A stretch of DNA of 64,000 nucleotides from JAKFWF01 sp963732635 (GCA_963732635.1 CAVTAL010000006.1:103534-167533); one strand, 5' to 3'. Positions 27,963 through 38,057 are shown, numbered from the stretch's first letter. A program made the numbers and translations. Notes: generated by a model from the sequence alone, not told the origin.

Positions 27963-28849
27963 TGACCGTGACCTCAACCCAAACGATTTCGATCGAGCCG
28001 ATTGTTCGTTCGCCGAGCTATTGGCGGACGGTCGCCATGCGTTTCCGCCGAGATCCGGTGGCGATGGTTGCGGCGGCGGTGGTGCTGGGGCTGATCTTGA
28101 TGGCGATTTTCGCGCCGTGGCTGGTGCCGGACGACCCCAACAAGGGCATGACCTTGCGCCGCCTGAAACCGGTGGGTACGCCAGGCTTCATCCTCGGCAC
28201 AGACGAACTTGGCCGCGACATGCTTTCGCGGCTCATCATGGGCGCGCGGTTGTCGCTGTTCATGGGAGTGACGCCGGTGTTCATCGCCCTGCTGATCGGC
28301 GGCGCCATCGGCGTCATCGCGGGCTATGCGGGGGGCTGGCTCAATACGATTTTGATGCGCACCATCGACGTGTTTTTCGCGTTTCCCTCGGTGCTGCTGG
28401 CGATCGCGCTGTCGGGCGCGCTCGGCGCCGGCATCACCAACGGGCTATTGTCGCTGACGATCGTGTTCATCCCGCCGATCGCGCGCGTGGCGGAAAGCGT
28501 GACGACCGGAATCAGATCGCGCGACTTCATCGAGGCGGCGCGCGCCAGTGGTGCCAATGCGCTGACCATCATCCGCCATCATGTGCTCGGCAACGTGTTG
28601 GGGCCAATACTGGTCTACGCCATGAGCCTGATCGCGGTGTCGATGATTTTGGCCTCGGGCTTGTCGTTCTTAGGGCTCGGCGTGAAGCCGCCGGAGCCGG
28701 AGTGGGGCTTGATGCTGAATACGCTGCGCACCGCGATCTATACCCAGCCGCTGCTGTGCGCGCTTCCCGGCGTGATGATTTTCATCACCTCGATCGCCTT
28801 CAACATGCTGACCGACGGTCTGCGCTCGGCGATGGATTTGAAGGCGTGA
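27962..28849 (+). CDS. ABC transporter permease (DppC-like)
   Basis: A 295-aa permease with the OppC-type N-terminal segment (RFRRDPVAMVAAAVV), the conserved GTDELGRDMLSRLI and the EAA loop near EAARASGANALTIIRHHVLG. It partners the DppB-like protein. The two ATPase genes (DppD, DppF) that usually follow are absent; the next gene is selO. The transporter must borrow ATPases from elsewhere or be encoded in split loci. Confidence 0.9.
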   Translation: MTVTSTQTISIEPIVRSPSYWRTVAMRFRRDPVAMVAAAVVLGLILMAIFAPWLVPDDPNKGMTLRRLKPVGTPGFILGTDELGRDMLSRLIMGARLSLFMGVTPVFIALLIGGAIGVIAGYAGGWLNTILMRTIDVFFAFPSVLLAIALSGALGAGITNGLLSLTIVFIPPIARVAESVTTGIRSRDFIEAARASGANALTIIRHHVLGNVLGPILVYAMSLIAVSMILASGLSFLGLGVKPPEPEWGLMLNTLRTAIYTQPLLCALPGVMIFITSIAFNMLTDGLRSAMDLKA

Positions 28850-28899
28850 GCTTCGTCGGGTGCTTGCCTTTGTCGCCCCGCCGCCCCAACTTGTAGTGC

Positions 28900-30390
28900 A
28901 TGAACGCACCCACTTCGATCTTCCCCTTCGACAACAGCTACGCGCGATTGCCGGAGCGGTTCTACGCTAAGCTGCCGCCGACGCCGGTCAAGGCGCCGCG
29001 TCTCATTCGCATCAACGAACCGTTGGCGCGGCAAATGGGGTTGGAGCCGGCGCGGCTATCGACACCCGAGGGTGTGGAGATATTGGCAGGCGCGCGTGTG
29101 CCGAGTGGCGCCGAGCCGTTGGCTGCCGCCTATGCCGGGCACCAGTTCGGCCATTTCCAGCCGCAGTTGGGTGATGGGCGGGCTATTCTTCTGGGGGAGG
29201 TTGTCGATCGCAGCGGCGTGCGCCGTGATATCCAGCTCAAGGGCTCGGGACCGACGCCGTTTTCCAGGCGTGGCGATGGCCGCGCGGCACTGGGGCCGGT
29301 GCTGCGGGAATACATCGTCAGCGAAGCGTTCGCCGCACTCGGGATTCCGACGACGCGGGCACTTGCAGCGGTTTTGACGGGCGAGGAAGTCTGGCGGGAA
29401 ACGCCGATACCAGGAGCGGTGCTGACGCGGGTGGCGGCAAGCCACATCCGGGTCGGAACGTTCCAGTATTTCGCGGCGCGTGGCGATACGCAGGGCGTGC
29501 GCGAACTGGCCGATCACGTTATTGCCAGGCACTATCCCCAAACCACTTTGGCGCCGAACCGCTATCGCGCGCTGCTCGACGCGGTGATCGCGCGCCAAGC
29601 TGGGCTCATCGCGCAGTGGCTGCTGGTCGGCTTCATCCACGGGGTGATGAACACCGACAACATGTCGATCGCCGGCGAGACCATCGATTTCGGCCCGTGC
29701 GCGTTCATGGACACGTTTCATCCGGGCATGGTGTATAGCTCGATCGACCAGAATGGCCGCTACGCCTACGCCAATCAGCCGCGCATTGCGCAGTGGAACT
29801 TGGCGCGTCTGGCCGAGACGTTGTTGCCGTTGCTTGATGACAACGAGGATGCGGCGGTGGCCGAGGCGCAGATTGGCGCTGGCCGGCTTTGGCGCTCAAT
29901 TCCAGACAGCCTATGAAGCAGGGCTAAGGCGCAAGCTCGGCCTGCTCGACGCTCGTCCTGGCGATCTCGAACTGGCGCAGGATCTGCTTGAGCGGATGGC
30001 CGCGAACGACGCCGATTTTACGCTTACGTTCCGGCGTCTTGGGCGATGCCGCGCTCGGCGCCGAACATGATCAGCCGGTGCGCGCGTTGTTCACTGATCC
30101 GACCGCTTTCGATGCGTGGGCTGTCAAATGGCGCGAACGTATTGCCGGCGAAGGCCAGCAGGCGAACGCGCGTCGCGACGCCATGCGGTTGGTCAACCCG
30201 GCTTTCATACCGCGCAATCATCTGATCGAGGAGGTCATCCGGGCAGCCGTCGATAAAGCTGATTTCGCGCCGTTCGAACGCTTGATTGACCGTGTTGGCT
30301 AGGCCCTACGATGATCAACCTGACGCTGCTAGCTTCGCCGAACCGCCGCGGCCCGAGCAAGTGGTGCACCAGACATTCTGTGGAACCTGA
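28900..30390 (+). CDS. selO: Protein adenylyltransferase SelO, interrupted by three frameshifts
   Basis: SelO is a pseudokinase-fold enzyme that transfers AMP to Ser, Thr or Tyr of target proteins, linked to redox homeostasis. Diagnostic segments are QFGHFQPQLGDGRA, DIQLKGSGPTPFSRRGDGR and the metal-binding HGVMNTDNMS with IDFGPCAFMD. The frame is lost three times, near 29880, 30045 and 30291. In each case one extra base explains it. The pieces LAGFGAQFQTAYEAG, GDAALGAEHDQ, RLVNPAFIPRNHLIEE and finally VVHQTFCGT join into the normal protein of about 495 aa, including the conserved C-terminal Cys. Probably sequence errors; a recent pseudogene is possible. Confidence 0.82.
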
Positions 30391-30396
30391 TCGGGC

Positions 30397-30696
30397 TCAG
30401 TTGGCGAACGGCTTGCGGGCGTCGACGCTGACGGTCTTGAGTTGGCCCTTCGGTTCGCGCACGACGAGGCGATAGACGTAGCGGCCGCGCTCTTCGCATA
30501 ATGTCGTCTTGACCACTTCGCCGCCGCTGAAAGAGGCGCGGGCGAGGTGTGAGATTTGTTCGACTGCAACCAGGGCTTCCCGGCGCACGATCGGCGCGGC
30601 CTCGGTCCAGGTGGCAAAGCACTTGGTGTTGTCAGCCATAGACGGAGTGCTCGCCGAGGCGCCTACCAGGATGGCAATAGTGATCAGGCGCCGCAT
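30397..30696 (-). CDS. Small exported PepSY-like protein
   Basis: A 99-aa protein with a signal peptide (RRLITIAILVGASASTPSMA). Its C-terminus (YVYRLVVREPKGQLKTVSVDARK) resembles a PepSY domain, a periplasmic module that inhibits proteases or modulates sensor kinases. It sits between the selO stop (6 bp away, convergent) and the GTA lysis genes and is co-oriented with the latter. Whether it belongs with the GTA is doubtful. The reading frame is open upstream into the GTA gene, but the signal peptide marks ATG 30696 as the start. Confidence 0.6.
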   Translation of the reverse strand: MRRLITIAILVGASASTPSMADNTKCFATWTEAAPIVRREALVAVEQISHLARASFSGGEVVKTTLCEERGRYVYRLVVREPKGQLKTVSVDARKPFAN

Positions 30697-30782
30697 GAGT
30701 TCGGTTCCACTAGTTTGGAACATGAAGATATGCGGCGCCACCTGAATGCAGCATGAATGGTGCAATGCAGCATTCGCGCCGC

Positions 30783-31071
30783 TCAGCTCTGGCTGGGTGC
30801 CGGCCTGAGACTGAGGCGCGACGTAGCGCGAACACGGCCATAAATCGTCATCAACGTGCCGGCGAGGCCGCCCAGGGCCTGGGCAACCTGGATGCCCTGG
30901 GTGCCCAACTGGCGCACCATTTCGCCGGTGATGTCGAGGCCAATGATCGGTCCCAGAACCGGAACCACGGTGGTGGCGGCGGTAATCAGCGCGCCCCACA
31001 TGGTCATCGAACTCGCCCCACCATTTGACTGGAGTTGCGTCGGGGGTCGGGGCAGCATTGGTATTAGTCAT
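30783..31071 (-). CDS. GTA-associated small membrane protein (holin-like), frameshifted
   Basis: From ATG 31071 (preceded by AAGGGAG) the frame reads TNTNAAPTPDATPVKWWG. After one extra G in a G run near 31020 it continues as ASSMTMWGALITAATTVVPVLGPIIG...AQALGGLAGTLMTIYGRVR, giving about 95 aa. Two hydrophobic stretches and its place directly after a peptidoglycan hydrolase suggest a holin or spanin-like helper for lysis of the producing cell. I know no firm family name for it. Confidence 0.6.
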
Positions 31072-32097
31072 GGTCGTGTCTCCCTTGGGTTGAGTGGTTG
31101 CAAGCGTGGTGGCTGTGCGCAGCGTGGCGTCGACGCGGGCGAGCCAGCCGCGGCCGAATCGCCAGAAATGGCCGAGGGCGCGGTAGCGGGTGCGCCTTGC
31201 CTCGGCGTAGCGTTGCAGGATCGTGGAGGTTGGAATGCCGGCGCAGGCGGCCAGTGTCGCCGGGCCGATCTCGCCATCGACGGTGGTGCCAGAGACTTCC
31301 TGCAGCATGCGGGCAGCAGTGCCGACGCCGTGATTGACGGCGGCATCGAAGTGCATCAGCGCGACCGCCGGTGCCAGAGCTTCGGCGCGGCATGGCCGCC
31401 AGTAGCGTGCTGAGTAGATCGCGCGGACTTCCGGCTTCGAGATTTCGCGCAACTGCTGGCGCAGGCCGGCAAAGGAAGCGGCGTCGAGCACGATGCCGCG
31501 ATGGGCCGCAAGGGTCGCCAGCGTGATGCCGAAGTTCGTCGGACCGCCCGGATCGTACTGATCCTCGGTCCAGCCGCCTTCCATGTCGAGCACGTGGGCG
31601 AGCGCAACATCGAACAGCGATTGGTCGGCGCCGACCGAGGCCTTGGTTTCGGTGGTGCGATCCGCTGTCGCTGTTTCGATGGGCCAGCGCAGGCCGAGCA
31701 ATTGATCGCGCGCCATCGCGGTGACGCTGACCGCATCGCCCTGATTGCCGCCGAGCACGAAGATGCGGGTTGCGTCGCTGTCGAGATAGAATGCGACATG
31801 CCCGGCCACGGGATCGCTACCGCGCGAGAACACCGCGACGGCCCCCAGTCGGCCCTTGGTGAGCGTCTCACCCCAGTTCAGATACGAGCGCGCCATTAAA
31901 GACCTGGAGCTGAGCAATCCCGCTCGCTGCAGCGACGCGCCGACGAATGCCGCGCACCACGCAATTTCGTCGTGCGTCGCGTCGGGATGACCGACGGCGC
32001 GGTAGAAATCCAGGATTCGCGGATTGTCAGTGCTGCCATTGACCTCGCGCTGGCCAATCTCGGCCCACGCCTGCTCCATCCAGGCCGGCTGCGGCAT
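31068..32097 (-). CDS. GTA endolysin: TIGR02594 (CHAP-like) plus GH108 lysozyme domains
   Basis: Two lytic domains in one chain of about 340 aa. Residues 1-140 match the TIGR02594/CHAP-like group, with the catalytic Cys in IAWCAAFV and a later His in GHVAFYLD. The second part is a glycoside hydrolase 108 domain with the catalytic Glu in LDMEGGWTEDQYDPGGPTNFGI and a C-terminal peptidoglycan-binding module (GTTVDGEIGPATLAA). It cleaves cell-wall peptidoglycan to free particles. The exact 3' end is unclear: its frame runs into the next gene without a stop, while another frame ends in an ATGA overlap, so an indel near the end is likely. Confidence 0.78.
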
Positions 32098-32125
32098 GGG
32101 TTTGCTCCCTGAAGTGGGTTGAATT

Positions 32126-35100
32126 TCAGATCACGGCTGAGCGCGTGGCGCCTCGGCCCCATACCGCGCTCATCTGGCATACGCGCACCGACACCGACGC
32201 TTGCGGCGCGCCGAAGTCGGCGATCTGCTGGGCGGCGGTGTAGATGGCACTCGGTGTCGACGCGGCGAGGCTACGCTTGACGGTCGCGCCGTCCATGATG
32301 TCGATCTCGTAGGCTTCGCTCGCTTCGAACAACGGCACCTCCGCCGCTGTCCAACTGTCGCCGCCGGAACGTGTCCGCCTGACCCAGGTGATAGCGAGGT
32401 CGTCGGCTGAGCGGGTGCCACGGATATGCACCGGGCTAAGTGGCCGCGTGCCGAGACCACGGAAGGCGTGTGTCGTCGCTAGATAATGAGCGGAGCCAAG
32501 ATCCTGCGATGCAGGCCCGATTCGCCAGGTTAGCGGCAGGCCGATATCGCCGGCCGCGAGGTCGAGACGTGTCAAGCCGGTGCCCAGCATAACGAACGGC
32601 GCGCCGGCGGCGACAGGTCCGGCTGCCATGGCACTTTCCGTCCCGGCTTGCCCGCGCAGCAGATTGGAAAGCTCGTAGGTGTTGGGCGCCACCAGCTGCG
32701 CATTCTCGAATTGCAGCACTTCCCAGTCGTTAGCCGGCGTCCGCACCACCGCTACGTTGGCGCCTGACAGCAGCTTCGTGCGCGCCACCGAAGTCACCGA
32801 CGCGCCACTTGCCAAGACGACCCGCAATCGCGTCGCTAGATCGATCCGCCCTTCCGGCCCGACGGGTAGCGGGTCGAGCGTAACCCCGAGCGCGCTCGTC
32901 GCGTTGACGAAGCCCTGCAAGGTGAAGCCGGTGACATCGGGTGAACGATAGATCGCGAGTGCTCCCGGCCAGGGCGATTGCGCCGCCACGACGTAGCCGG
33001 CGTATTCGGGCTCGTCGCCGGTCAGCATCGGCAAGTCGAGCAACAGCACTTCCGGCTGGCCGGCTGGAACGATGACTGGCAGGGCAGCGGTTCGCTGTGG
33101 CTGCGCCGCGCGGGCGTAGACACGCGGATCGAGAGCGCGCGCCTCGACGGTTCGGGTGCCATGGTCGCCGATCTCGGTTACCCGCACCAGCCGCTGCTTG
33201 CCGGCGACATCGAGAACGAGTGCGTCGCCGGGCTCGATCGCGAGGCTGCTCGGTGGCAGGGCGAAACTCGCCCGTTCGCGCGACGCCCAGGCCTCGAACA
33301 ACCAGCTTTCAGATAGCTCGGCGGCGGCATCCGGATCGAGGATGATCGGCAAGTCGGCTTGCGCCACACGACCGCTGGCGCCGGTCAGGCGGCGGGCTTC
33401 GGCTACCGCCTGTCGATAATCGCCCTCGCTGGAAACGAAGCTGATCTTGGCCGATGCCGGCAGATCGGTTTCCTGACCACGCGTCAGCGTGATCGGCGAA
33501 ACGTCCGGCTTCAATTCGACGGCCAGATCGGTGTCGATGGTGATGACGGCGTCGCTGGCGCCGCGATGGCGCAGCTTGATTTGACCGCCGCTTTCCAGGC
33601 TGTCGAAGAAGAATGCCAGTTCCAGCGGTTGCAGCGCGTCGCGCGGCGCCATGATGCGGTCGATCACGTAGCCGGGCACCAGTGCTGCGAGCGCGGTGGC
33701 ATCGAACGCATCGAAGGCGTAGTCGCCCATGATCTGCGCGACCAGCGCATCGAGACCGATCGATGCGATGCGGCCGTTGAGCCAATGGCCGAGACGCCAG
33801 TTGCCACCGTCGCCCCAAGTCGCCGTGTCGCTCGGAAATGCCGGATAGGGTCGCAGATCCCAGGCATAGACATGTGTGCGCTCGATCGCGACCATGCGAC
33901 CGCCGTACACCGCCGAAACCGGGTTGAGACCGGCGACCGCGCCGGGGCTCGCCGGGTCGAATGCTTCGAGCAGTGCCTGAAGATAGCGCCGCTGCATCAG
34001 GTCATCGCGGCGGCCGGTCGAAAAATGCGGCAGAGCGGATTCGGTGCTCTTGCCATCGACGAAGGCGTTCGGCTGATTGGCGGCCTTGTCGACCGCGCCG
34101 CAACCGACTTCCATGAACCACACCGGTTTCGACTGCGGTACCCACGCCGTCGTGCTCGCACTCTCGATGCCGCCCGGCCGGTGCTTGTGGGTATTGAGCC
34201 ACCAGGATTTCAGATCCTTGTAGCGAAACACCCAGGGCTTGCCGGCGCTGTCGGTGATCGGCGTGCGCGACTGCGTGCGGCGCGCCGCATCGCTGTCATA
34301 GTACCAGTCGTAGCCTTCGCCGGCCGTCAGGTTGCCCTTCAGGTAGGCGAGGTCGTGGATTGAGCGAATGCCCGCCGCCTGATCGAGGTGATCGCCGCCG
34401 TCGCGCCAGTCGGCGAGCGGCCAGTAGAGATCGATGCCGATGGCGTCGATGGCGGTCGATGCCCACAGCGGATCGAGATGGAAGTAGACATCGCCACTAC
34501 CATCGGTCGGCTGATGGCCGAAGTATTCCGACCAGTCGGCGGCATAGGTGACCTTCACCGTCGGCCCGAGCACCGTCTTGACGTCGGCGGCCAGCTGCTG
34601 GAGTGCCGCGACGAACGGAAAGGTGGAGGCATTCGAACGCAGGGTCGTCAGCCCGCGCAGTTCGCTGCCGATCAGGAATGCCGACAGGTTGCCGGCCGCC
34701 TTGGCGAGCCAGGCGTAGTGCAGGATGAAGCGCCGGTATGACCATTCGGCCGGCCCGGAATAGATCACGTTGTCGCCGCTCAGCGCGAAGTGCGTCGGCA
34801 GTGCCGTGCCGATGAAGCTTGCCAGTTGGGCTGCGGCGGCCGCGGTTTTATCGGCCGTGCCGGGGCGTCCCGGTGCCGGGTCGCAGGTGATGCGGCCGCG
34901 CCAGGGATAGGCCGGTTGCGATGCACTGCCGTCGAGCGGATTGGGCAGCGTGTTGCCTTGCGCGACATCCATCAGGATGAATGGGTTCAGCGTCACGCTC
35001 AGTCCGCGCGAGTGCAACTCGCGGAGTTGGTCGACGATGGTCTGGTCGGATGGTGTGCCGCCATAGGCCGGCTGGCCTTGATACTGACTGACGACCGGCG

Positions 35101-36082
35101 CCGAAGCGCGCGTCAGCCCGGCGACCGCCCAGGTGAACGGCGCCGTTTCCTTCTGCGCCCGCTCGACCTTGGGCTGGATCTGGCAGACACCGCAACGCAG
35201 ATCGGTGCCGAACCAGCTGGCGACCAGTGACACCGCACCGACGTTGGGCGCCTGTGCCTGCAATTGATCGAGCGCCACCATGGCGTCGGCAAGGCCGGTG
35301 CTGGTGTGGACGTTTTCCGCGACCCGTTCACCGGCGAAACCGATCCGCGTGACGGCGGATGTCGCGGCGAAGAACTCACCCGAACCCGGGATCAGCACGA
35401 CGCCCTTGACGAGCGAAGCGAAGGCATCGCCACCGCGAAACACCTCGAACGATAGTTGCGGCAGCCGATTGCCGAATGGGGCCAGCGCCAACCGTTCGAA
35501 CACGATGTAGGCGACGCCGCGATAGGCCAGTGCATCGGCGCCCAGGCGGGCCGCGATCAGGCTGTCGGCGGCTTGCGTTTCACTGCCGCGATAGAGCCGA
35601 TAGGTGATGCCGGAGACATCGAGTTCCTGGCCATCGGCCCAGATCCGGCCGATGCCGGCGATCGCGCCTTCGGCCAGCGCCACCGCGAAATTGGCGTAGT
35701 AGCGATAGTCGGTCTGCGTGACCGTGCCGCCGCCCGAGCCGCCACCCTTGCCGCCGCCGCCGGCTTCCGTGGTGACGATTTCCTCCTCGAATTCGGTCGC
35801 CCAGATCACCTGTCCGCCGATGCGGGCGCGGCCATAGACGCGCGGGATCGGTGCGCCTTCGGTCGAGGTCGTGACCCGCAGGTCGGACAGTCGCGGTCCT
35901 GCGACGTTGCGCGATTGCCCCGACGGGCCGAACAGCGCCTGGTCGACATAAGAGCCGGCCAAAGCGCCGACCTGGGCGCCGATGGTTGCGCCACTGATGG
36001 TTGCGCCGAGCAGCGACAGGCCGGTCGGTAGCAAGGCGGAGCCGGCGGCGGCGCCAGCCGCGGCGAGAGCGAGCGTTGCCAT
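32126..36082 (-). CDS. GTA host-specificity/megatron protein with TIM-barrel domain (RcGTA gp15)
   Basis: A 1318-aa tail-tip protein. The N-terminus is Ala/Gly-rich and hydrophobic (LALAAAGAAAGSALLPTG). The middle (about residues 400-720) is the GTA TIM-barrel-like glycosidase fold, with VTYAADWSEYFG and PVWFMEVGCGAVDKAA. A phage-tail_3-type domain follows (about 780-960), then beta-rich C-terminal repeats. In Rhodobacter capsulatus GTA the homologue forms the tail tip that contacts and digests the recipient envelope. The gene is intact, the longest in the window, and last of the structural genes before the lysis genes. Confidence 0.9.
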   Translation of the reverse strand: MATLALAAAGAAAGSALLPTGLSLLGATISGATIGAQVGALAGSYVDQALFGPSGQSRNVAGPRLSDLRVTTSTEGAPIPRVYGRARIGGQVIWATEFEEEIVTTEAGGGGKGGGSGGGTVTQTDYRYYANFAVALAEGAIAGIGRIWADGQELDVSGITYRLYRGSETQAADSLIAARLGADALAYRGVAYIVFERLALAPFGNRLPQLSFEVFRGGDAFASLVKGVVLIPGSGEFFAATSAVTRIGFAGERVAENVHTSTGLADAMVALDQLQAQAPNVGAVSLVASWFGTDLRCGVCQIQPKVERAQKETAPFTWAVAGLTRASAPVVSQYQGQPAYGGTPSDQTIVDQLRELHSRGLSVTLNPFILMDVAQGNTLPNPLDGSASQPAYPWRGRITCDPAPGRPGTADKTAAAAAQLASFIGTALPTHFALSGDNVIYSGPAEWSYRRFILHYAWLAKAAGNLSAFLIGSELRGLTTLRSNASTFPFVAALQQLAADVKTVLGPTVKVTYAADWSEYFGHQPTDGSGDVYFHLDPLWASTAIDAIGIDLYWPLADWRDGGDHLDQAAGIRSIHDLAYLKGNLTAGEGYDWYYDSDAARRTQSRTPITDSAGKPWVFRYKDLKSWWLNTHKHRPGGIESASTTAWVPQSKPVWFMEVGCGAVDKAANQPNAFVDGKSTESALPHFSTGRRDDLMQRRYLQALLEAFDPASPGAVAGLNPVSAVYGGRMVAIERTHVYAWDLRPYPAFPSDTATWGDGGNWRLGHWLNGRIASIGLDALVAQIMGDYAFDAFDATALAALVPGYVIDRIMAPRDALQPLELAFFFDSLESGGQIKLRHRGASDAVITIDTDLAVELKPDVSPITLTRGQETDLPASAKISFVSSEGDYRQAVAEARRLTGASGRVAQADLPIILDPDAAAELSESWLFEAWASRERASFALPPSSLAIEPGDALVLDVAGKQRLVRVTEIGDHGTRTVEARALDPRVYARAAQPQRTAALPVIVPAGQPEVLLLDLPMLTGDEPEYAGYVVAAQSPWPGALAIYRSPDVTGFTLQGFVNATSALGVTLDPLPVGPEGRIDLATRLRVVLASGASVTSVARTKLLSGANVAVVRTPANDWEVLQFENAQLVAPNTYELSNLLRGQAGTESAMAAGPVAAGAPFVMLGTGLTRLDLAAGDIGLPLTWRIGPASQDLGSAHYLATTHAFRGLGTRPLSPVHIRGTRSADDLAITWVRRTRSGGDSWTAAEVPLFEASEAYEIDIMDGATVKRSLAASTPSAIYTAAQQIADFGAPQASVSVRVCQMSAVWGRGATRSAVI

Positions 36083-36103
36083 GCGAATTCCTTGGGCTGA
36101 GCT

Positions 36104-36541
36104 TCAGTCGATGACGCCGGGGAAGGCGAATACGCCGGCGATGCGCCGCCGCCACCAGTGCCCGAGTGGCACCTCGCAGGCAGCAGCCCCCTCCATGGCG
36201 TGCACGAAGGTCGTCGGTGTAGCCAGAATGCCGGCATGTTTGGCTGGCACATCGGCGCGAAAGCGAAATATGAGAATGTCGCCGGGCAACATGGCGTCGG
36301 TGGTGCGCACTTCGAGATGGCGGCCGGCGGCGGCAAGCAGCGTCTCGCAGCCGGATGCCTCCGCCCAGTCGCGCGAATAGGCGGGCGGCAATTCCGCATC
36401 ACGTCCGTGCAGCGAACGCCACACGCCACGCACCAGTCCGAGGCAATCGGCACCGACGCCATTGAGGCTCGCCTGATGGTGATAGGGCGTGCCGATCCAG
36501 CCGCGCGCCTCGGCGATGATATCCGTGCGGGTAAAGCGCAT
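36104..36541 (-). CDS. GTA NlpC/P60 peptidase (RcGTA gp14)
   Basis: A 145-aa cell-wall peptidase of the NlpC/P60 family. The catalytic Cys lies in VGADCLGLVRGVW and the His in KHAGILATPTTFVHA, with GTPYHHQ near the N-terminus. In RcGTA this protein sits in the tail tip and opens peptidoglycan of the recipient so DNA can enter. Start ATG 36541 follows the gp13 stop by 5 bp. Upstream reading frame in the same phase is antisense noise. Confidence 0.9.
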   Translation of the reverse strand: MRFTRTDIIAEARGWIGTPYHHQASLNGVGADCLGLVRGVWRSLHGRDAELPPAYSRDWAEASGCETLLAAAGRHLEVRTTDAMLPGDILIFRFRADVPAKHAGILATPTTFVHAMEGAAACEVPLGHWWRRRIAGVFAFPGVID

Positions 36542-36546
36542 CGCTG

Positions 36547-37407
36547 TCACCCCTGCCGTGCGAACGAAGTGACGAAGTCGTTGCCCGGCATGTGCGGGAA
36601 GCCGCGAAAATTCGCGACATTGGCGAACCGATCGCGACAGGTCGCCAGGTGACGGTCGCAACCGGCGGTGATCGTGAAGGAATCGCCGGTTGCGGGGGTG
36701 GCGGCGAGTTCCTGCCACAGTTCGATCGTCACCACGCCGGCGCTCAGATCATGCAACTTGACCTCCATGTCGCGGCCGTTATTGACGCCGCTGGTGAAGG
36801 TCAGGAGGCCGCGCGCGAACCAGCCGTTGGCAAAGGTGTCGAGCCCGGAAGCCGCAAAGCCGCGCGCACTGGCTGCAATGGTGACGATACCGTCGCCGCG
36901 CAACAGCGGATTGCTCAACGCCACGCCGCAGCGTGCATCGCCGAGGTCGGCATCGCAGGTGTACTGATAGAGCCGCCCCTTCGGCTGGCCGAGATAGTGC
37001 GCGAGGCCGCGCACTTCCGCCGTGAAGGCGCCGCCGGTTCGCTTGACCTCGCCGAGCGAACCGTAGCGCATCAGCAGCCGTTGACTGACGTCCTGCCAGT
37101 TGACGCGGAAGATCTCGATGCGGGCATCGTCGAACGCACCGCCCGAAAGCTGCGCTTCGTCAAGACGACCAGATTGTAGCGCGCCCTCGACATCGAGATT
37201 GTCGATGCCGAGGCCGACCGCATCCTTGATCTCGGTGGCGGTGAAACCGGCGGCGGCCTCGAAGGTGGTGCCGTCGAAGGTGAGATCGCGGTCGTGGTCG
37301 GTGAAGCCGAGCGTGATGCCGTCGCGGCGGGTTAGCCGCCAGCACCAGCACAGCGTCGTGGCGCCGCTGTCGAGATGGGCCTGCAGGCCGGTCGGTAGGC
37401 TCTTCAT
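36547..37407 (-). CDS. GTA hub protein, DUF2163 (RcGTA gp13)
   Basis: A 286-aa protein with the DUF2163 core (LCWCWRLTRRDGITLGFTDHDRDL) and the C-terminal FAP-like segment. Conserved cysteines occur in YTCDADLGDARCG and TAGCDRHLATCRDRF. The R. capsulatus homologue binds an iron-sulfur cluster in the tail baseplate through four cysteines, and these residues fit that site. The ATG at 37407 overlaps the gp12 stop (4 bp). Confidence 0.9.
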   Translation of the reverse strand: MKSLPTGLQAHLDSGATTLCWCWRLTRRDGITLGFTDHDRDLTFDGTTFEAAAGFTATEIKDAVGLGIDNLDVEGALQSGRLDEAQLSGGAFDDARIEIFRVNWQDVSQRLLMRYGSLGEVKRTGGAFTAEVRGLAHYLGQPKGRLYQYTCDADLGDARCGVALSNPLLRGDGIVTIAASARGFAASGLDTFANGWFARGLLTFTSGVNNGRDMEVKLHDLSAGVVTIELWQELAATPATGDSFTITAGCDRHLATCRDRFANVANFRGFPHMPGNDFVTSFARQG

Positions 37408-38042
37408 AGCCGGACCTCGATGACGGGGATGTGTGGAATGGCGCCATGCCGGAAGCCCTGGACGTTGACCTCGAGCTTGTCGGTGTCGAAGCGTACCGGG
37501 CAGTCGAACTCGAAGCCGGCGCTGATGGATTGTCCCGCAGTCGGAATGTTGCCGGTGAGGAATGTGACCAGGCCCGTCGTGACATCGATCGTGAAGTGTG
37601 TGCCGAGCGTCTTGGGCGTGCCGGCGACGGCGACCTTCACGGTGCCGGCCACCGGCTTGGTGATGGTCCGCGTCCACGGCGCATAGGTCGTGCCATAGGT
37701 CTTGGTCAGCTGAAACGAAGCGAGGCTGCCATTGCCGGTGCCGATCACCTGGTCGAGGTTGCCGGGCGTGCCTTGCGGCGCGCACGACTTCCAGTCGGCG
37801 GCGTCGCGCCAGCGAAAGCCATGCAGGCGCCCGCGCCGTTCCTCGAAAAACGCGATGATGGCGTGCAGCGCATCGAGTGAATGCGCGCCATAGCCGGCAT
37901 TCCAGCTGCGACGCGAGTTTGCCCAGCGGCTGTTGCGCTCCTCGGCGCCGGAGCCGAGCGCGACGATATCGGTGCGCCGCTCAGGTCCACCGTCCGCGCC
38001 GCGCGAAATGTCGAGCGGAAAGCGCACCTCGTGAAAGGCCAT
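37404..38042 (-). CDS. GTA distal tail protein, DUF2460 (RcGTA gp12)
   Basis: A 212-aa protein with the DUF2460 pattern: AFHEVRFPLDISRGADGGPE at the start, AGYGAHSLDALHAIIAFFEERRGRLHGFRWRD in the middle and EFDCPVRFDTDKLEV near the end. It forms the distal tail ring between tube and hub. It overlaps gp13 by ATGA and follows the tape-measure gene by 15 bp. Confidence 0.9.
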   Translation of the reverse strand: MAFHEVRFPLDISRGADGGPERRTDIVALGSGAEERNSRWANSRRSWNAGYGAHSLDALHAIIAFFEERRGRLHGFRWRDAADWKSCAPQGTPGNLDQVIGTGNGSLASFQLTKTYGTTYAPWTRTITKPVAGTVKVAVAGTPKTLGTHFTIDVTTGLVTFLTGNIPTAGQSISAGFEFDCPVRFDTDKLEVNVQGFRHGAIPHIPVIEVRL

Positions 38043-38057
38043 GATCGTAGTCCTCGC

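Noticed and set aside
30397..32097. One 566-codon protein joining endolysin, membrane protein and PepSY-like protein.
   Set aside because: The frame passes through a non-conserved stretch where another frame holds the holin-like protein, and an internal signal peptide marks a separate gene. The long frame is a product of an indel.
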